The notes under the pieces are model-generated. The model saw nothing but the letters and a program-made list of their open reading frames with translations, had not been told where the DNA came from and did no database searches. A DNA stretch of 64,000 bases, from the NCBI GenBank assembly GCA_949298955.1, contig CASFYQ010000001.1, positions 62,001-126,000 of the forward strand, given 5' to 3'. Positions within the stretch are counted from its first letter, which is position 1. Every line of letters starts with the position of its first letter. Below are positions 7,624-16,246 of this stretch, piece by piece. Position numbers and translations under genes: made by a program. The stretch is from an uncultured Bacteroidales bacterium (GTDB lineage Bacteria > Bacteroidota > Bacteroidia > Bacteroidales > Barnesiellaceae).

Positions 7624-9138
7624 ATGAAATACAATCAGTTTTTAGGATTGGGATGCGGACTGTTGGCCGCGACTCTCCCGGTTGCGGCTCAGACGAGCGA
7701 CCGTCCCAATATTATTTTTATCCTGTGCGACGACATGGGATATGGCGACCTGGGATGTTACGGACAACAATACATCGATACTCCCAATCTCGACCGTATG
7801 GCTTCGGAGGGTATGCGATTTACGCAAGCCTATTCGGGGAGCCCGGTGAGTGCCCCCTCGCGGGCCTGCATCATGACCGGCCAGCACTCCGGTCATGGCG
7901 AGGTGCGTGGTAACAAGGAGTATTGGAAAGATAGCGATACGGTGCGTTATGGAATCAATACCGACTATGCCGTGGTGGGGCAGCATCCCTATGACCCCGA
8001 TCATGTGATTCTTACCGAGGTAATGAAAGACAACGGCTACACGACCGGCATGTTCGGTAAGTGGGCGGGAGGTTACGAAGGGTCGGTTTCTACTCCCGAC
8101 AAACGGGGTGTCGACGAGTTTTTCGGCTATATCTGTCAGTTTCAGGCACACTTGTACTATCCTAACTTTTTGAACCGTTACAACCCGGCTTTGGGCGATA
8201 CGGCCACGGTGCGCGTCGTACTCGACGAGAATATCGATTATCCCATGTGGGGCGCCGGATACAGCCAGCGCAAGCAATACTCGGCCGATCTCATTCACCG
8301 GGCTGCTCTCGAATGGCTTGACCGCCAGTCGGCTCGCCAACCCTTCTTCGGCTTTTTCACCTATACGCTGCCGCATGCCGAGCTGGTACAGCCCGAGGAT
8401 TCTCTGTTGAACAAATATCGCGTGCGGCTGGGCGAGAAGGGGCTGTTCACGGGCGACTATTGGAGCCGCTACAATCCCGTGACTCACACCCATGCGCAGT
8501 TTGCCGCCATGATCGAGAGACTCGATTGCTATGTGGGCGAGATTTTAGCCAAGCTCAAAGAGAAAGGACTCGACGAAAATACGATAGTTATATTCTCGTC
8601 GGACAACGGCCCGCACGAGGAGGGTGGGGCCGACCCGACTTTCTTCGGCCGTGACGGCAAGTTGAAGGGGCTGAAATGTTCGTGTCACGAAGGGGGAATC
8701 CGTGTCCCTTTCATCGTGCGCTGGCCGGGTCATGTGCCGGTATCGGTCAATGACCATCAACTGGCCTTCTATGACCTGTTGCCCACCTTCTGCGACCTTA
8801 CAGGAGTAAAGAATTATGAAAAGCGATATGCGAATGGGGAGTCCGACTATTTTGACGGTCTCTCCTTCGCATCGACCTTGCTGGGTGATGACCCGATGCA
8901 GAAACAGCACGATTTTCTCTACTGGGAGTTTTGTGTGACCGACCAAATAGCTGTTCGCCAGGGCGACTGGAAACTTTTTGTCGAGAAGGGTGTGTGCCAC
9001 CTTTATAACTTGGCCAATGACATTCATGAGGACTGCGATCTGGCAACCCAATATCCCGAACGGGTGGAGGCCATGAAGCGAATCGTGTTTGATCAACACG
9101 TGGATAATCCCCATTTCAAAGTAACGATGCCGCAGTAA
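7624..9138 (+). CDS. secreted serine-type sulfatase (S1 family)
   Basis: This 504-aa protein starts with a signal peptide (MKYNQFLGLGCGLLAATLPVAAQ). The sulfatase signature is SAPSRACIMTGQHSG with Ser76 at the position converted to formylglycine. Metal ligands are visible in ILCDDMGYGDLG near the N-terminus and FSSDNGPHEEGG in the middle, and GKLKGLKCSCHEGGIRVP is the conserved Lys/Glu-rich block. It would hydrolyse sulfate esters in the periplasm or outside the cell, with a glycan or aryl substrate that I cannot determine. The maturase gene lies divergently next door. It converges with the aldehyde dehydrogenase gene with only 6 bases between the stops. The start at 7624 is chosen because the signal peptide begins there. 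Confidence 0.92.
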   Translation: MKYNQFLGLGCGLLAATLPVAAQTSDRPNIIFILCDDMGYGDLGCYGQQYIDTPNLDRMASEGMRFTQAYSGSPVSAPSRACIMTGQHSGHGEVRGNKEYWKDSDTVRYGINTDYAVVGQHPYDPDHVILTEVMKDNGYTTGMFGKWAGGYEGSVSTPDKRGVDEFFGYICQFQAHLYYPNFLNRYNPALGDTATVRVVLDENIDYPMWGAGYSQRKQYSADLIHRAALEWLDRQSARQPFFGFFTYTLPHAELVQPEDSLLNKYRVRLGEKGLFTGDYWSRYNPVTHTHAQFAAMIERLDCYVGEILAKLKEKGLDENTIVIFSSDNGPHEEGGADPTFFGRDGKLKGLKCSCHEGGIRVPFIVRWPGHVPVSVNDHQLAFYDLLPTFCDLTGVKNYEKRYANGESDYFDGLSFASTLLGDDPMQKQHDFLYWEFCVTDQIAVRQGDWKLFVEKGVCHLYNLANDIHEDCDLATQYPERVEAMKRIVFDQHVDNPHFKVTMPQ

Positions 9139-9144
9139 GGCGAT

Positions 9145-10521
9145 TTATTTCATCAGTCGTTTCAGCCATTTCAGCTTTTCGCCATAGGGGGCGATGCGGA
9201 AATTGGAGTAGAGACGTTGGGCCGAGGTGACGATTCCTCGCCGATGGCTGAACGTCTCAAAACTTGTGCGTCCGTGATAAGCCCCCATGCCGCTATTGCC
9301 TATACCTCCGAAGGGCAAGTGACCGTTGGCCGTTTGCATGACGGTGTCGTTGATGCAGGCGCCGCCCGACGAGGTGTGCTGTATCATGTAGCGGGCCCGT
9401 TTGCGGCTGCGAGTGAAATAGTAGAGAGCCAGTGGTTTTTCGTGCCGGTTGATATGCTCTATGCAGTCGTCGATGTCGTCGAACGGTATCACAGGGAGTA
9501 TAGGGCCGAATATCTCGTCGGTGAGCAGGGGCGACCGAGGGTCGATGTCGGTGAGCAGTGTAGGGGCTATGTAGCGGTCGGCAGGGTCGCAGGTCGCTCC
9601 GCACAAGGGAGTTCCGTGGGAGAGTAGAGTGGCCAGCCGTTCAAAATGACGTGCGTTGACGATGCGGGGATAGTCGGGGTTGTGCTGTGGGTCTTCGCCG
9701 TATTGTCGCACGATTTCTTGTCGCATCAGGTCGATGAACTGCGATGCTATCCGGCTGTGTACCAATAGATAGTCGGGCGCTACGCAAGTTTGTCCGCAAT
9801 TTAAAAACTTTCCCCACACGATGCGGCAGGCGGCAGTAGGCAGGTGTGCGTCATCGTCGACGATACAGGGACTTTTTCCGCCCAGTTCGAGCGTGACAGG
9901 GGTGAGGTACCGGGCGGCAGCCTGCATTACATGGCGTCCGTACTCTACACCGCCGGTGTAGAAAATGTAGTCGAATCGCTCTTGCAACAGTGTCTCGGTC
10001 GTTTCGCGTCGGGCATCGGTCACGGCAATGTACTCCTCTTCGAAACATTCGTCGATGAGTTCCTTCAAGGCACGAGCCGTGTGAGGAGCTTCGCCCGAGG
10101 GTTTCACAATAGCACAGTTGCCTGCCGCAATGGCTCCTACCAAGGGCGACAGAGCCAGTTGCAGAGGGTAGTTCCACGGGGAGATGATGAGTACGCAGCC
10201 GTAGGGCTCGTAGTGTATACGGCTTTTGGACCCGAAGAGAAACAGGGGAGTGTGGCATCGGCGATCGCGGGTCCAGTCTTGCAAATGATTTTTGACTGTG
10301 CGTATCTCGTGGAGAAGGAATCCGATTTCGGTGGCGTAGCTCTCGAACGGCGATTTCCCCAAATCGGCCCGCAGCGCCTCGGTCAGTTCCTTTTCACGGG
10401 AAACGAGCCCCTCGGCCAGACGGTCGAGGGCACATAGCCTGAACGGGATTTCTCGGGTGATGTGTTCGTCAAAAAATGCTCCTTGCAGTTTTACCAGCTG
10501 ATGATAGTCGCGCTCTTCCAT
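9145..10521 (-). CDS. aldehyde dehydrogenase (ALDH3-like)
   Basis: A 458-aa NAD(P)-dependent aldehyde dehydrogenase. Visible motifs are SPWNYPLQL, the glutamate block VTLELGGKSPCIV and the catalytic Cys in FLNCGQTCVAPDY, followed by EIFGPILPVIPF. The length and the absence of the longer N-terminus match the class-3 / fatty-aldehyde group, which oxidises medium- and long-chain aldehydes to acids. A hydrophobic or basic C-terminal tail (KWLKRLMK) might touch membranes. On the minus strand a TATCTTTA-like element sits about 15-25 bases before the ATG. It appears monocistronic. Confidence 0.92.
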   Translation of the reverse strand: MEERDYHQLVKLQGAFFDEHITREIPFRLCALDRLAEGLVSREKELTEALRADLGKSPFESYATEIGFLLHEIRTVKNHLQDWTRDRRCHTPLFLFGSKSRIHYEPYGCVLIISPWNYPLQLALSPLVGAIAAGNCAIVKPSGEAPHTARALKELIDECFEEEYIAVTDARRETTETLLQERFDYIFYTGGVEYGRHVMQAAARYLTPVTLELGGKSPCIVDDDAHLPTAACRIVWGKFLNCGQTCVAPDYLLVHSRIASQFIDLMRQEIVRQYGEDPQHNPDYPRIVNARHFERLATLLSHGTPLCGATCDPADRYIAPTLLTDIDPRSPLLTDEIFGPILPVIPFDDIDDCIEHINRHEKPLALYYFTRSRKRARYMIQHTSSGGACINDTVMQTANGHLPFGGIGNSGMGAYHGRTSFETFSHRRGIVTSAQRLYSNFRIAPYGEKLKWLKRLMK

Positions 10522-10720
10522 ATTGTCGATTTTGTCGATAAAGATAATGAATCGTCGTGAGATATGGTTTGAAATCGCACGAATTTCCGGGGTATATTCC
10601 CGACGTGTACCGTTTTTATACTTTTTCTTGAAGAGCTAACGGCTTGCGCATCATTATTGTATGGTGGCAAAGAAAAAATATCGCTTCGATTTCTCGGAAT
10701 GGAGTCAAACAGAGCCGGTT

Positions 10721-10789
10721 TAAAAAAGGAAAGGTTGTCTCACGACAACCAATCTTCATTAACCTTAAATCTAATACTATGAAAAACAC
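10721..10789 (-). ncRNA. putative small RNA of about 70 nt
   Basis: On the minus strand a promoter (TTGACA, 17-base spacer, TATATTTG) is followed by about 50 bases of A/T-rich leader and then by a perfect 7-bp hairpin, GGTTGTC-GTGA-GACAACC (10750 to 10733), and a TTTCCTTTTTT run. The transcript would be roughly 68-70 nt and encodes no obvious protein. It lies between two genes of other function, and the downstream aldehyde dehydrogenase appears to have its own promoter, so a stand-alone RNA is more likely than a leader. I do not recognise a known RNA family; termination by this hairpin is inferred. Confidence 0.55.
10733..10750 (-). terminator. terminator hairpin of the putative sRNA
   Basis: GGTTGTC/GACAACC with a 4-base loop, followed on the minus strand by TTTCCTTTTTT (10732 to 10722). 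Confidence 0.6.
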
Positions 10790-10793
10790 GTTG

Positions 10794-10824
10794 CAAATAT
10801 ATGAATTTTTCATGTCGGTGTCAA
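10794..10824 (-). promoter_or_regulatory. promoter of the putative sRNA
   Basis: Minus strand: TTGACA (10824 to 10819) and TATATTTG (10801 to 10794), with a 17-base spacer. The -7 element is an exact Bacteroidetes consensus. Confidence 0.6.
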
Positions 10825-11012
10825 GAAAAATCATCTAAAAAGTGTCTGTTTATAGTATTATTTAATATTTCGGTGTAAAATTTACCAGTTTTATTCAAAA
10901 AGATGGGGCTTTTTTGAAGATCTTCCGGATATTTGTCGGCACGAAAAAAGTAGACAGACAGTGAGCTATTGTCATAAAGAAATCGCTATCTTCGTAGCTT
11001 GAAAAATAGAGT

Positions 11013-13265
11013 ATGATAGACCAGGCAACAATCGATAAAATTATGGCCGCTACCGACATCGTCGATGTCGTCTCCGATTTCGTCAGTTTGCGTCGGCGGG
11101 GGGCCAATTATTGGGGATTGTGTCCGTTTCACGACGACAAGACACCATCGTTTAGTGTGTCGCAGTCGAAGGGGGTGTGCAAATGTTTCAGTTGCGGAAA
11201 AGGTGGTAGCGCCATACATTTTATTATGGAGCACGAACAGCTCTCTTATTACGAGGCACTCAAATACCTGGCCAAGAAATACAACATCGAAATTCATGAG
11301 AAGGAGCTGACCGACGAGGAGAAACAGAAACGGAGCGACCGTGAAAGCATGTTTGTAATAAACTCTTTTGCACAGGAGTTTTTCAGCAAGTCGCTGCTCG
11401 AGACCGACGAGGGGCGTTCGGTAGGCTTGGCCTATTTCAAGGAGCGGGGTTTCAATGAAGACATCATACGCAAATTCGGGTTGGGCTATTCGCCCGAGAA
11501 GCGCGATGCCCTGGCTTTGGAGGCTCAAAAGCGGGGCTACAAAATCGACTATCTGCTCAAAACCGGACTTTGTCGTGAAGGGCAGGAGGGGCGCGTCTAC
11601 GACCTGTTTTCGGGACGGGTTATGTTCCCGGTTTACAGTGTGTCGGGCAAGGTAGTTGCTTTTGGCGGCCGCATCTTGAAGTCGGGCGTGAAGATAAGCA
11701 AGTATTTCAACTCGCCCGAGTCGGACATTTATCACAAGAGCAACGAACTCTACGGCATCTACCAAGCCAAACGGGCCATCGAAAAAGAGCGGTGCTGCTA
11801 CCTTGTCGAAGGGTATACCGATGTGCTGTCGATGCACCAATCGGGCATCGAAAATGTGGTGGCCTCGTCGGGTACGGCGCTTACTCATGGGCAAATACGT
11901 CTGATTCACCGTTTTACCGACAATATCACGGTACTCTACGATGGTGACGCCGCGGGCATTAAGGCTTCGTTGCGAGGAATCGATCTCATTCTCCAAGAGG
12001 GGCTCAACATCAAAGTCGTGCTTTTGCCCGACGGCGAAGACCCCGATTCGTTCTCCAAAAGCCAAAGTGCCGAGTCGTTTAGACGATATATCCGGGCACA
12101 CGAAACCGATTTTATCCGGTTCAAAACCCAGTTGTTGCTCGACGATGCGGGCGAGGATCCCATCAAGCGGGCGGCCATCATTTCGAATATCGTCGAGAGT
12201 ATTTCGCTTATCCCCGATGCCATTGTCCGTTCGGTCTATGTGCAGGAGTGTAGTCGGCTGCTGCAAATCGACGAGCAGGTACTCCTCTCGGAATTGAACA
12301 ATCGTCGGCAGAAACGGGCCGAGCAGCAATCCTCTCGCGAGCGATACTCCTCGACCGAGGAACGCCGGTCTCAATCGCAACCGCAGGCGACGGCAACACC
12401 GCAAGCCGGTGGCACGACGACCACGGTCGGGACCGCAAGCGAATCCGGTGAGGCTCCACCGCCTCCTTCGCTTGACGATATGCCGGTTTCGGCAACCGAA
12501 CCCTCGGACAGTTTCTTGTCGCAACGAGTGGACCGCCGCTCGCCACTCGACAAATACGAGCGGGAGATTGTCCGCTATATTGTACGTTACGGGTATCGTA
12601 ACCTGTTTGAGACAGGCGAGGGGTCCTGGCAAAAGGTGTGGGAGTATATTGCCGAGGAGCTATCTATCGACAACATCGAGCTGAGCAATCCGCTGTACCG
12701 GCAGATGGTCCGGCTGGCTGCGGAGCAACGCGAGCATGAAGCCCGGCAGGAGGCTGCCCTGCGGGCCGATTTGCAAATCAAAGCCCGGCAGCGTATCGAT
12801 GAGGCTATCGAGCAAATACGACTCGAAAGCGGTGATATTGCCGAGAAACAACGCAAAGAGGCCGAGGCAGAAGAGCGTATCGCTCGTGAAATGGACGTAG
12901 AGTTACAAGTCTTCGAGACCAATTTTCTCGAACGTTATTTTACCACCTATCCCGACAGCCAAATCAGTTTGCTTGCAGTCGATTTGGTGAGTGAGAAATA
13001 CCAACTCAGCAAGGTGCATACCAAGTTTCAAAAGGTCGAGTTGGAGACCGATCGCTTGTGGGAACTCATTCCCCGGGCTATCTACGAGCTGAAAAACGCC
13101 ATTCTCGAGCAATCTATCAAGCAGATACAGGAGCAACTCAAAGAGGCGACTCGTGCCAAGGACGACCGGCGGGTGAATGAGCTTATCGAACAAAATGTCG
13201 AGCTTAACCGGGTGAGAACCACCTTGGCCAAACAGATAGGCGATCGCATCGTTTCTCCCAAATAA
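11013..13265 (+). CDS. dnaG: DNA primase
   Basis: This 750-aa primase synthesises RNA primers at the replication fork. The CHC2 zinc finger is Cys37/His40/Cys58/Cys61 (GLCPFHDDKTPSFSVS, CFSCGKGG); the primase core and TOPRIM domain follow (FPVYSVSGKVVAFGGR, YLVEGYTDVLSMHQ with the acidic Glu, LYDGDAAG). From about residue 440 to 500 comes a Gln/Thr/Ser-rich low-complexity linker, then a long helical C-terminal part rich in Glu, Gln and Arg, probably the DnaB-binding domain. The protein is longer than typical 580-660 aa primases, mainly because of this linker and C-terminal part. It is preceded by a near-consensus TATCTTCG element. Confidence 0.96.
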   Translation: MIDQATIDKIMAATDIVDVVSDFVSLRRRGANYWGLCPFHDDKTPSFSVSQSKGVCKCFSCGKGGSAIHFIMEHEQLSYYEALKYLAKKYNIEIHEKELTDEEKQKRSDRESMFVINSFAQEFFSKSLLETDEGRSVGLAYFKERGFNEDIIRKFGLGYSPEKRDALALEAQKRGYKIDYLLKTGLCREGQEGRVYDLFSGRVMFPVYSVSGKVVAFGGRILKSGVKISKYFNSPESDIYHKSNELYGIYQAKRAIEKERCCYLVEGYTDVLSMHQSGIENVVASSGTALTHGQIRLIHRFTDNITVLYDGDAAGIKASLRGIDLILQEGLNIKVVLLPDGEDPDSFSKSQSAESFRRYIRAHETDFIRFKTQLLLDDAGEDPIKRAAIISNIVESISLIPDAIVRSVYVQECSRLLQIDEQVLLSELNNRRQKRAEQQSSRERYSSTEERRSQSQPQATATPQAGGTTTTVGTASESGEAPPPPSLDDMPVSATEPSDSFLSQRVDRRSPLDKYEREIVRYIVRYGYRNLFETGEGSWQKVWEYIAEELSIDNIELSNPLYRQMVRLAAEQREHEARQEAALRADLQIKARQRIDEAIEQIRLESGDIAEKQRKEAEAEERIAREMDVELQVFETNFLERYFTTYPDSQISLLAVDLVSEKYQLSKVHTKFQKVELETDRLWELIPRAIYELKNAILEQSIKQIQEQLKEATRAKDDRRVNELIEQNVELNRVRTTLAKQIGDRIVSPK

Positions 13266-13383
13266 AATACTATATTCAATATTTATTTATCGAGAAACAA
13301 TAAAATTTTATCATTTTATTTGTGCTGCTCAAAAATTATAGTTTACTTTGTCTCATCAATTATATTCCTATTGTTAAAACACT

Positions 13384-14313
13384 ATGTATTATCTCGAAGC
13401 CAATCACATTGTCAAACAATATGCTTCCCACAGGGCGCTCGACGATGTCACTGTGCGTGTGCCACGCAATGGTATCTATGGACTTTTGGGTCCCAACGGA
13501 GCCGGGAAGACGACTTTGATACGCATCATCAATCAAATTACGGGTCCCGATGAGGGCGAGGTCCTTATCGACGGACGCCCCTTGCGCCCATCCGATGTCG
13601 AGCACATAGGCTATTTGCCCGAGGAGCGGGGCCTTTACAAAAAGATGAAGGTGGGCGAACAGATTCTCTATCTGGCCCAACTCAAAGGATTGTCGCGAAA
13701 CGCAGCCAAAGAGAGCATGGCCTATTGGCTCGACAAGTTTGATATCAAAGGGTGGGAGAAGAAAAAAATCGAAGAACTCTCGAAGGGTATGCAGCAGAAA
13801 ATCCAGTTCATCACCACGGTGATGCATAACCCGCAGCTGCTCATCTTCGACGAGCCTTTCAGCGGTTTCGACCCTGTGAATGCCAACTTGCTCAAACGCG
13901 AGATTCTCGAGATGCGCGACAAGGGTGCCACCATCATCTTCTCGACTCACAACATGGGTTCGGTCGAGGAGTTGTGCGACGAGATTACCCTTATCAACCG
14001 TTCGCACGCCGTGTTGCAAGGCAAGGTCAACGAAATTCGCGAGCAGCACAAGAAACACCTTTTTCAAGTCGAGGTACAACAGGGAGAGTTGCAGAGCAAC
14101 GATCTCTATGAAATCACCGACTCCCGACCCGTGGCTCGCGGACACGCCTATACCCTGCGCAAGTGCGACCCGCATATGAGTAACAACGAACTCATCGGGC
14201 TGCTGGCACGGCAATGTCAAATCGCCGGGTTTGAAGAAATACTACCCACCATGAACGAAATCTTTATCGAGACCGTGGGCGAGTCGGCACTCGAAGAAAA
14301 CCAAAACGTTTAG
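13384..14313 (+). CDS. ABC transporter ATP-binding protein (NatA-like)
   Basis: A 309-aa ATPase with Walker A LLGPNGAGKTTLI, the signature LSKGMQQKIQF and Walker B LLIFDEPFSGFDP. The C-terminal third is a DUF4162-like extension common in NatA-type exporters. It lies 16 bases before an ABC-2 permease, with which it should form a membrane exporter. The substrate (sodium, drug or lipid are possibilities for this class) cannot be read from sequence. The 118-base AT-rich upstream gap has no exact TAnnTTTG element that I would defend. Confidence 0.9.
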   Translation: MYYLEANHIVKQYASHRALDDVTVRVPRNGIYGLLGPNGAGKTTLIRIINQITGPDEGEVLIDGRPLRPSDVEHIGYLPEERGLYKKMKVGEQILYLAQLKGLSRNAAKESMAYWLDKFDIKGWEKKKIEELSKGMQQKIQFITTVMHNPQLLIFDEPFSGFDPVNANLLKREILEMRDKGATIIFSTHNMGSVEELCDEITLINRSHAVLQGKVNEIREQHKKHLFQVEVQQGELQSNDLYEITDSRPVARGHAYTLRKCDPHMSNNELIGLLARQCQIAGFEEILPTMNEIFIETVGESALEENQNV

Positions 14314-14329
14314 TAAAAAACACAGCATC

Positions 14330-15679
14330 ATGAGTAAAATATCGCTTATTATAGAACGCGAGTACCTCACCCGAGTTCAAAAGAAATCGTTCATTTTAAT
14401 GACGATCCTTTCGCCCATCATCATGGTGGCTCTCTGTTTCGCCCCCATTTGGCTGGCTCAACTCTCGAGCGATGAAACACGCCTCATCGCCGTCATCGAC
14501 CAGACCGGTCTGTACGAGGGTATCTATCAAAATACCGACGAGTATCAGTTTACCTATACCCAAGGTTCTTTCTCTCCCGAACAGATACGAGCTAACGGCG
14601 ATGAGGAGACTGCGCCCTATGCCTATGTCATCATCAAGAGCAATCTGCTCGACAACCCTCGGGCCATGACCATCTACTCGCAAAAACAGATTACCGCCAG
14701 TTGCGAATCGGCTATCATCTCGCAAATGGAGGATTATCTCAAAAACGAGAAACTGCTTTCGTATAATATTCCCGACATCAAGCGCATAATCGACGAGTCG
14801 GACATCAGCCTTCAGGTCGATACCATTCGGCTCGAAGAGGACGGGGCCGAAACCCAAACCTCGACCGAGTTGGTGATGGTTATCGGCATGGCCATGACTC
14901 TTATTATCTATATGTTCCTTATGCTCTACGGTGGACAGGTGATGTCGAGTGTCATGCAGGAGAAGACCAACCGCATCGTCGAGGTGATGGTCTCGTCGGT
15001 CAAACCCTTCGACCTGATGATAGGCAAGATTACCAGCATAGGACTGGTTGGCCTCACTCAGTTGGGCATTTGGATTATCTTCCTGATAGGAATCTTCCTG
15101 TCGGCGGGAGCCTATTTCTCGATGAGCGGTGGTATGGATTCCTCGCAAATGAGCGACATGGCCGCCATGGCCGGGACGATGAACGGCGTCGATGCCGCCC
15201 AGCTTTCTGGTGGGGCAGGAGCCATGCAAGAGATACAGAGCATGTTGGATAGCATCAACATCACCCAGTTGCTCGTCAGCTTTGTCTTCTTCTTTATCGG
15301 GGGGTATATCCTTTATGCCTCGCTTTTTGCCGCCATCGGGTCGGCCGTCGACAACGAGTCGGATACGCAGCAGTTCATGGTGCCCATCACCTTTATCATC
15401 ATCTTTGCTCTGTATGCCGGTATTTTCAGTGCCGAAAACCCCGATGGGCCTTTGGCCATGTGGTGTTCGATGATTCCTTTCACCTCGCCCATTGTCATGA
15501 TGGTGCGCATACCTTTCGGGGTATCGACCTGGGAATTGGCTCTTTCGATGGCGATTCTCTACGGTTCGGCTATCGGATTGGCGTGGGTGGCCGGTCGCAT
15601 CTACCGTGTGGGTATACTTATGTATGGCAAGAAACCCAGTTACAAGGAGATGCTTAAATGGATACGTTATAAAGCCTGA
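14330..15679 (+). CDS. ABC-2 type transporter permease (NatB-like)
   Basis: The 449-aa membrane protein has one N-terminal transmembrane helix (about residues 20-43), a large extracytoplasmic domain (about 45-175), then a cluster of helices (LVMVIGMAMTLIIYMFLMLYGG, GLVGLTQLGIWIIFLIGIF, LLVSFVFFFIGGYILYASL and two more). The VMSSVMQEKTNRIVEVMVSSVKP cytoplasmic loop is typical of the ABC-2 family. A Met/Gly/Ala-rich extracytoplasmic segment around residues 263-310 is an odd insertion. It is partner of the upstream ATPase. Confidence 0.9.
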   Translation: MSKISLIIEREYLTRVQKKSFILMTILSPIIMVALCFAPIWLAQLSSDETRLIAVIDQTGLYEGIYQNTDEYQFTYTQGSFSPEQIRANGDEETAPYAYVIIKSNLLDNPRAMTIYSQKQITASCESAIISQMEDYLKNEKLLSYNIPDIKRIIDESDISLQVDTIRLEEDGAETQTSTELVMVIGMAMTLIIYMFLMLYGGQVMSSVMQEKTNRIVEVMVSSVKPFDLMIGKITSIGLVGLTQLGIWIIFLIGIFLSAGAYFSMSGGMDSSQMSDMAAMAGTMNGVDAAQLSGGAGAMQEIQSMLDSINITQLLVSFVFFFIGGYILYASLFAAIGSAVDNESDTQQFMVPITFIIIFALYAGIFSAENPDGPLAMWCSMIPFTSPIVMMVRIPFGVSTWELALSMAILYGSAIGLAWVAGRIYRVGILMYGKKPSYKEMLKWIRYKA

Positions 15680-15692
15680 TGTTATAATCGCC

Positions 15693-16103
15693 ATGATTCC
15701 GGTACGAAATATCGCATCTCTGCTTGGCGGCTGTCTGTTGATGATAGCTTGCGCCGGCAGTCCGTATGTGGTCGACCGAAATCCGCAGAAACACAACCCG
15801 GTCGATGAAATCGCTTGGTTGAGAAAGCAAAAAAAGGAGTTGGAGAATATGCCTTGTCGCATCGCTCTCTTTGAGAAAGAGGGCAAAGCATACTATTCCA
15901 TTTATATGCCTGTGCCCGGAGCTTTCGATAAAAGCACGACTGTCGTTTATGATGAGGAGGGCAACCTCTGCCTCAAATACGGCGGGCTTATGCCTCCGGC
16001 CCGGCGGGTCGCAGTGGAGCAATTTTTCAAAGACGCTGTCGAAAAAGGGGTTATTTGGGAATGCCGTCTGCGGGAACCGCCCCAAGAGTCTCACGACAAG
16101 TAA
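15693..16103 (+). CDS. hypothetical lipoprotein
   Basis: A 136-aa protein with a signal sequence and lipobox (LLMIAC, Cys20), so probably lipid-anchored. The mature part has YYSIYMPVPGAFDKSTTVVYDEEGNL and is otherwise unremarkable; I do not recognise the family. It starts 13 bases after the ABC permease and is followed by a terminator, so it is likely the last gene of that operon. The ATG at 15693 is chosen because upstream codons run through the permease gene and lack a signal peptide. Confidence 0.65.
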   Translation: MIPVRNIASLLGGCLLMIACAGSPYVVDRNPQKHNPVDEIAWLRKQKKELENMPCRIALFEKEGKAYYSIYMPVPGAFDKSTTVVYDEEGNLCLKYGGLMPPARRVAVEQFFKDAVEKGVIWECRLREPPQESHDK

Positions 16104-16143
16104 AGAAAAACGAAACTTTTACAGATTACACACAATAACATAT

Positions 16144-16179
16144 ATGGCAGCCACTCGGGAGAGTCGTTGCCATTTTTTT
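16144..16179 (+). terminator. terminator of the ABC transporter operon
   Basis: ATGGCA..ACTC pairs with GAGT..TGCCAT around GGGA, with two small internal mismatches, followed by TTTTTTT. Confidence 0.7.
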
Positions 16180-16246
16180 CTGTTGCCGGATATATGTCGA
16201 TGTAGCAGTCAGGTGCATGCCGCTCTGCTTTTCGGGCGGTTTACAG

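Larger units (their letters stand above)
10522..11012. other. intergenic region between the aldehyde dehydrogenase gene and dnaG
   Basis: About 490 bases without a convincing protein gene. It holds a minus-strand transcription unit (promoter 10794-10824 and hairpin 10733-10750, described separately). A TATCTTCG motif at 10989-10996 near the dnaG start may be part of the dnaG promoter. A possible 19-codon frame from ATG at 10780 on the plus strand runs against that promoter, so I do not call it a gene. Confidence 0.6.

Noticed and set aside
10644-10838. Small plus-strand frame before dnaG
   Set aside because: It overlaps the better supported minus-strand RNA unit and has no typical protein features.
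10986-12632. Minus-strand frame of about 550 codons antisense to dnaG
   Set aside because: DnaG in the plus strand has all family motifs; the antisense frame lacks any.
14396-15886. Minus-strand frame antisense to the ABC permease
   Set aside because: It is His/Arg/Asp-rich with no domain, while the plus-strand permease has clear transmembrane and ABC-2 features.
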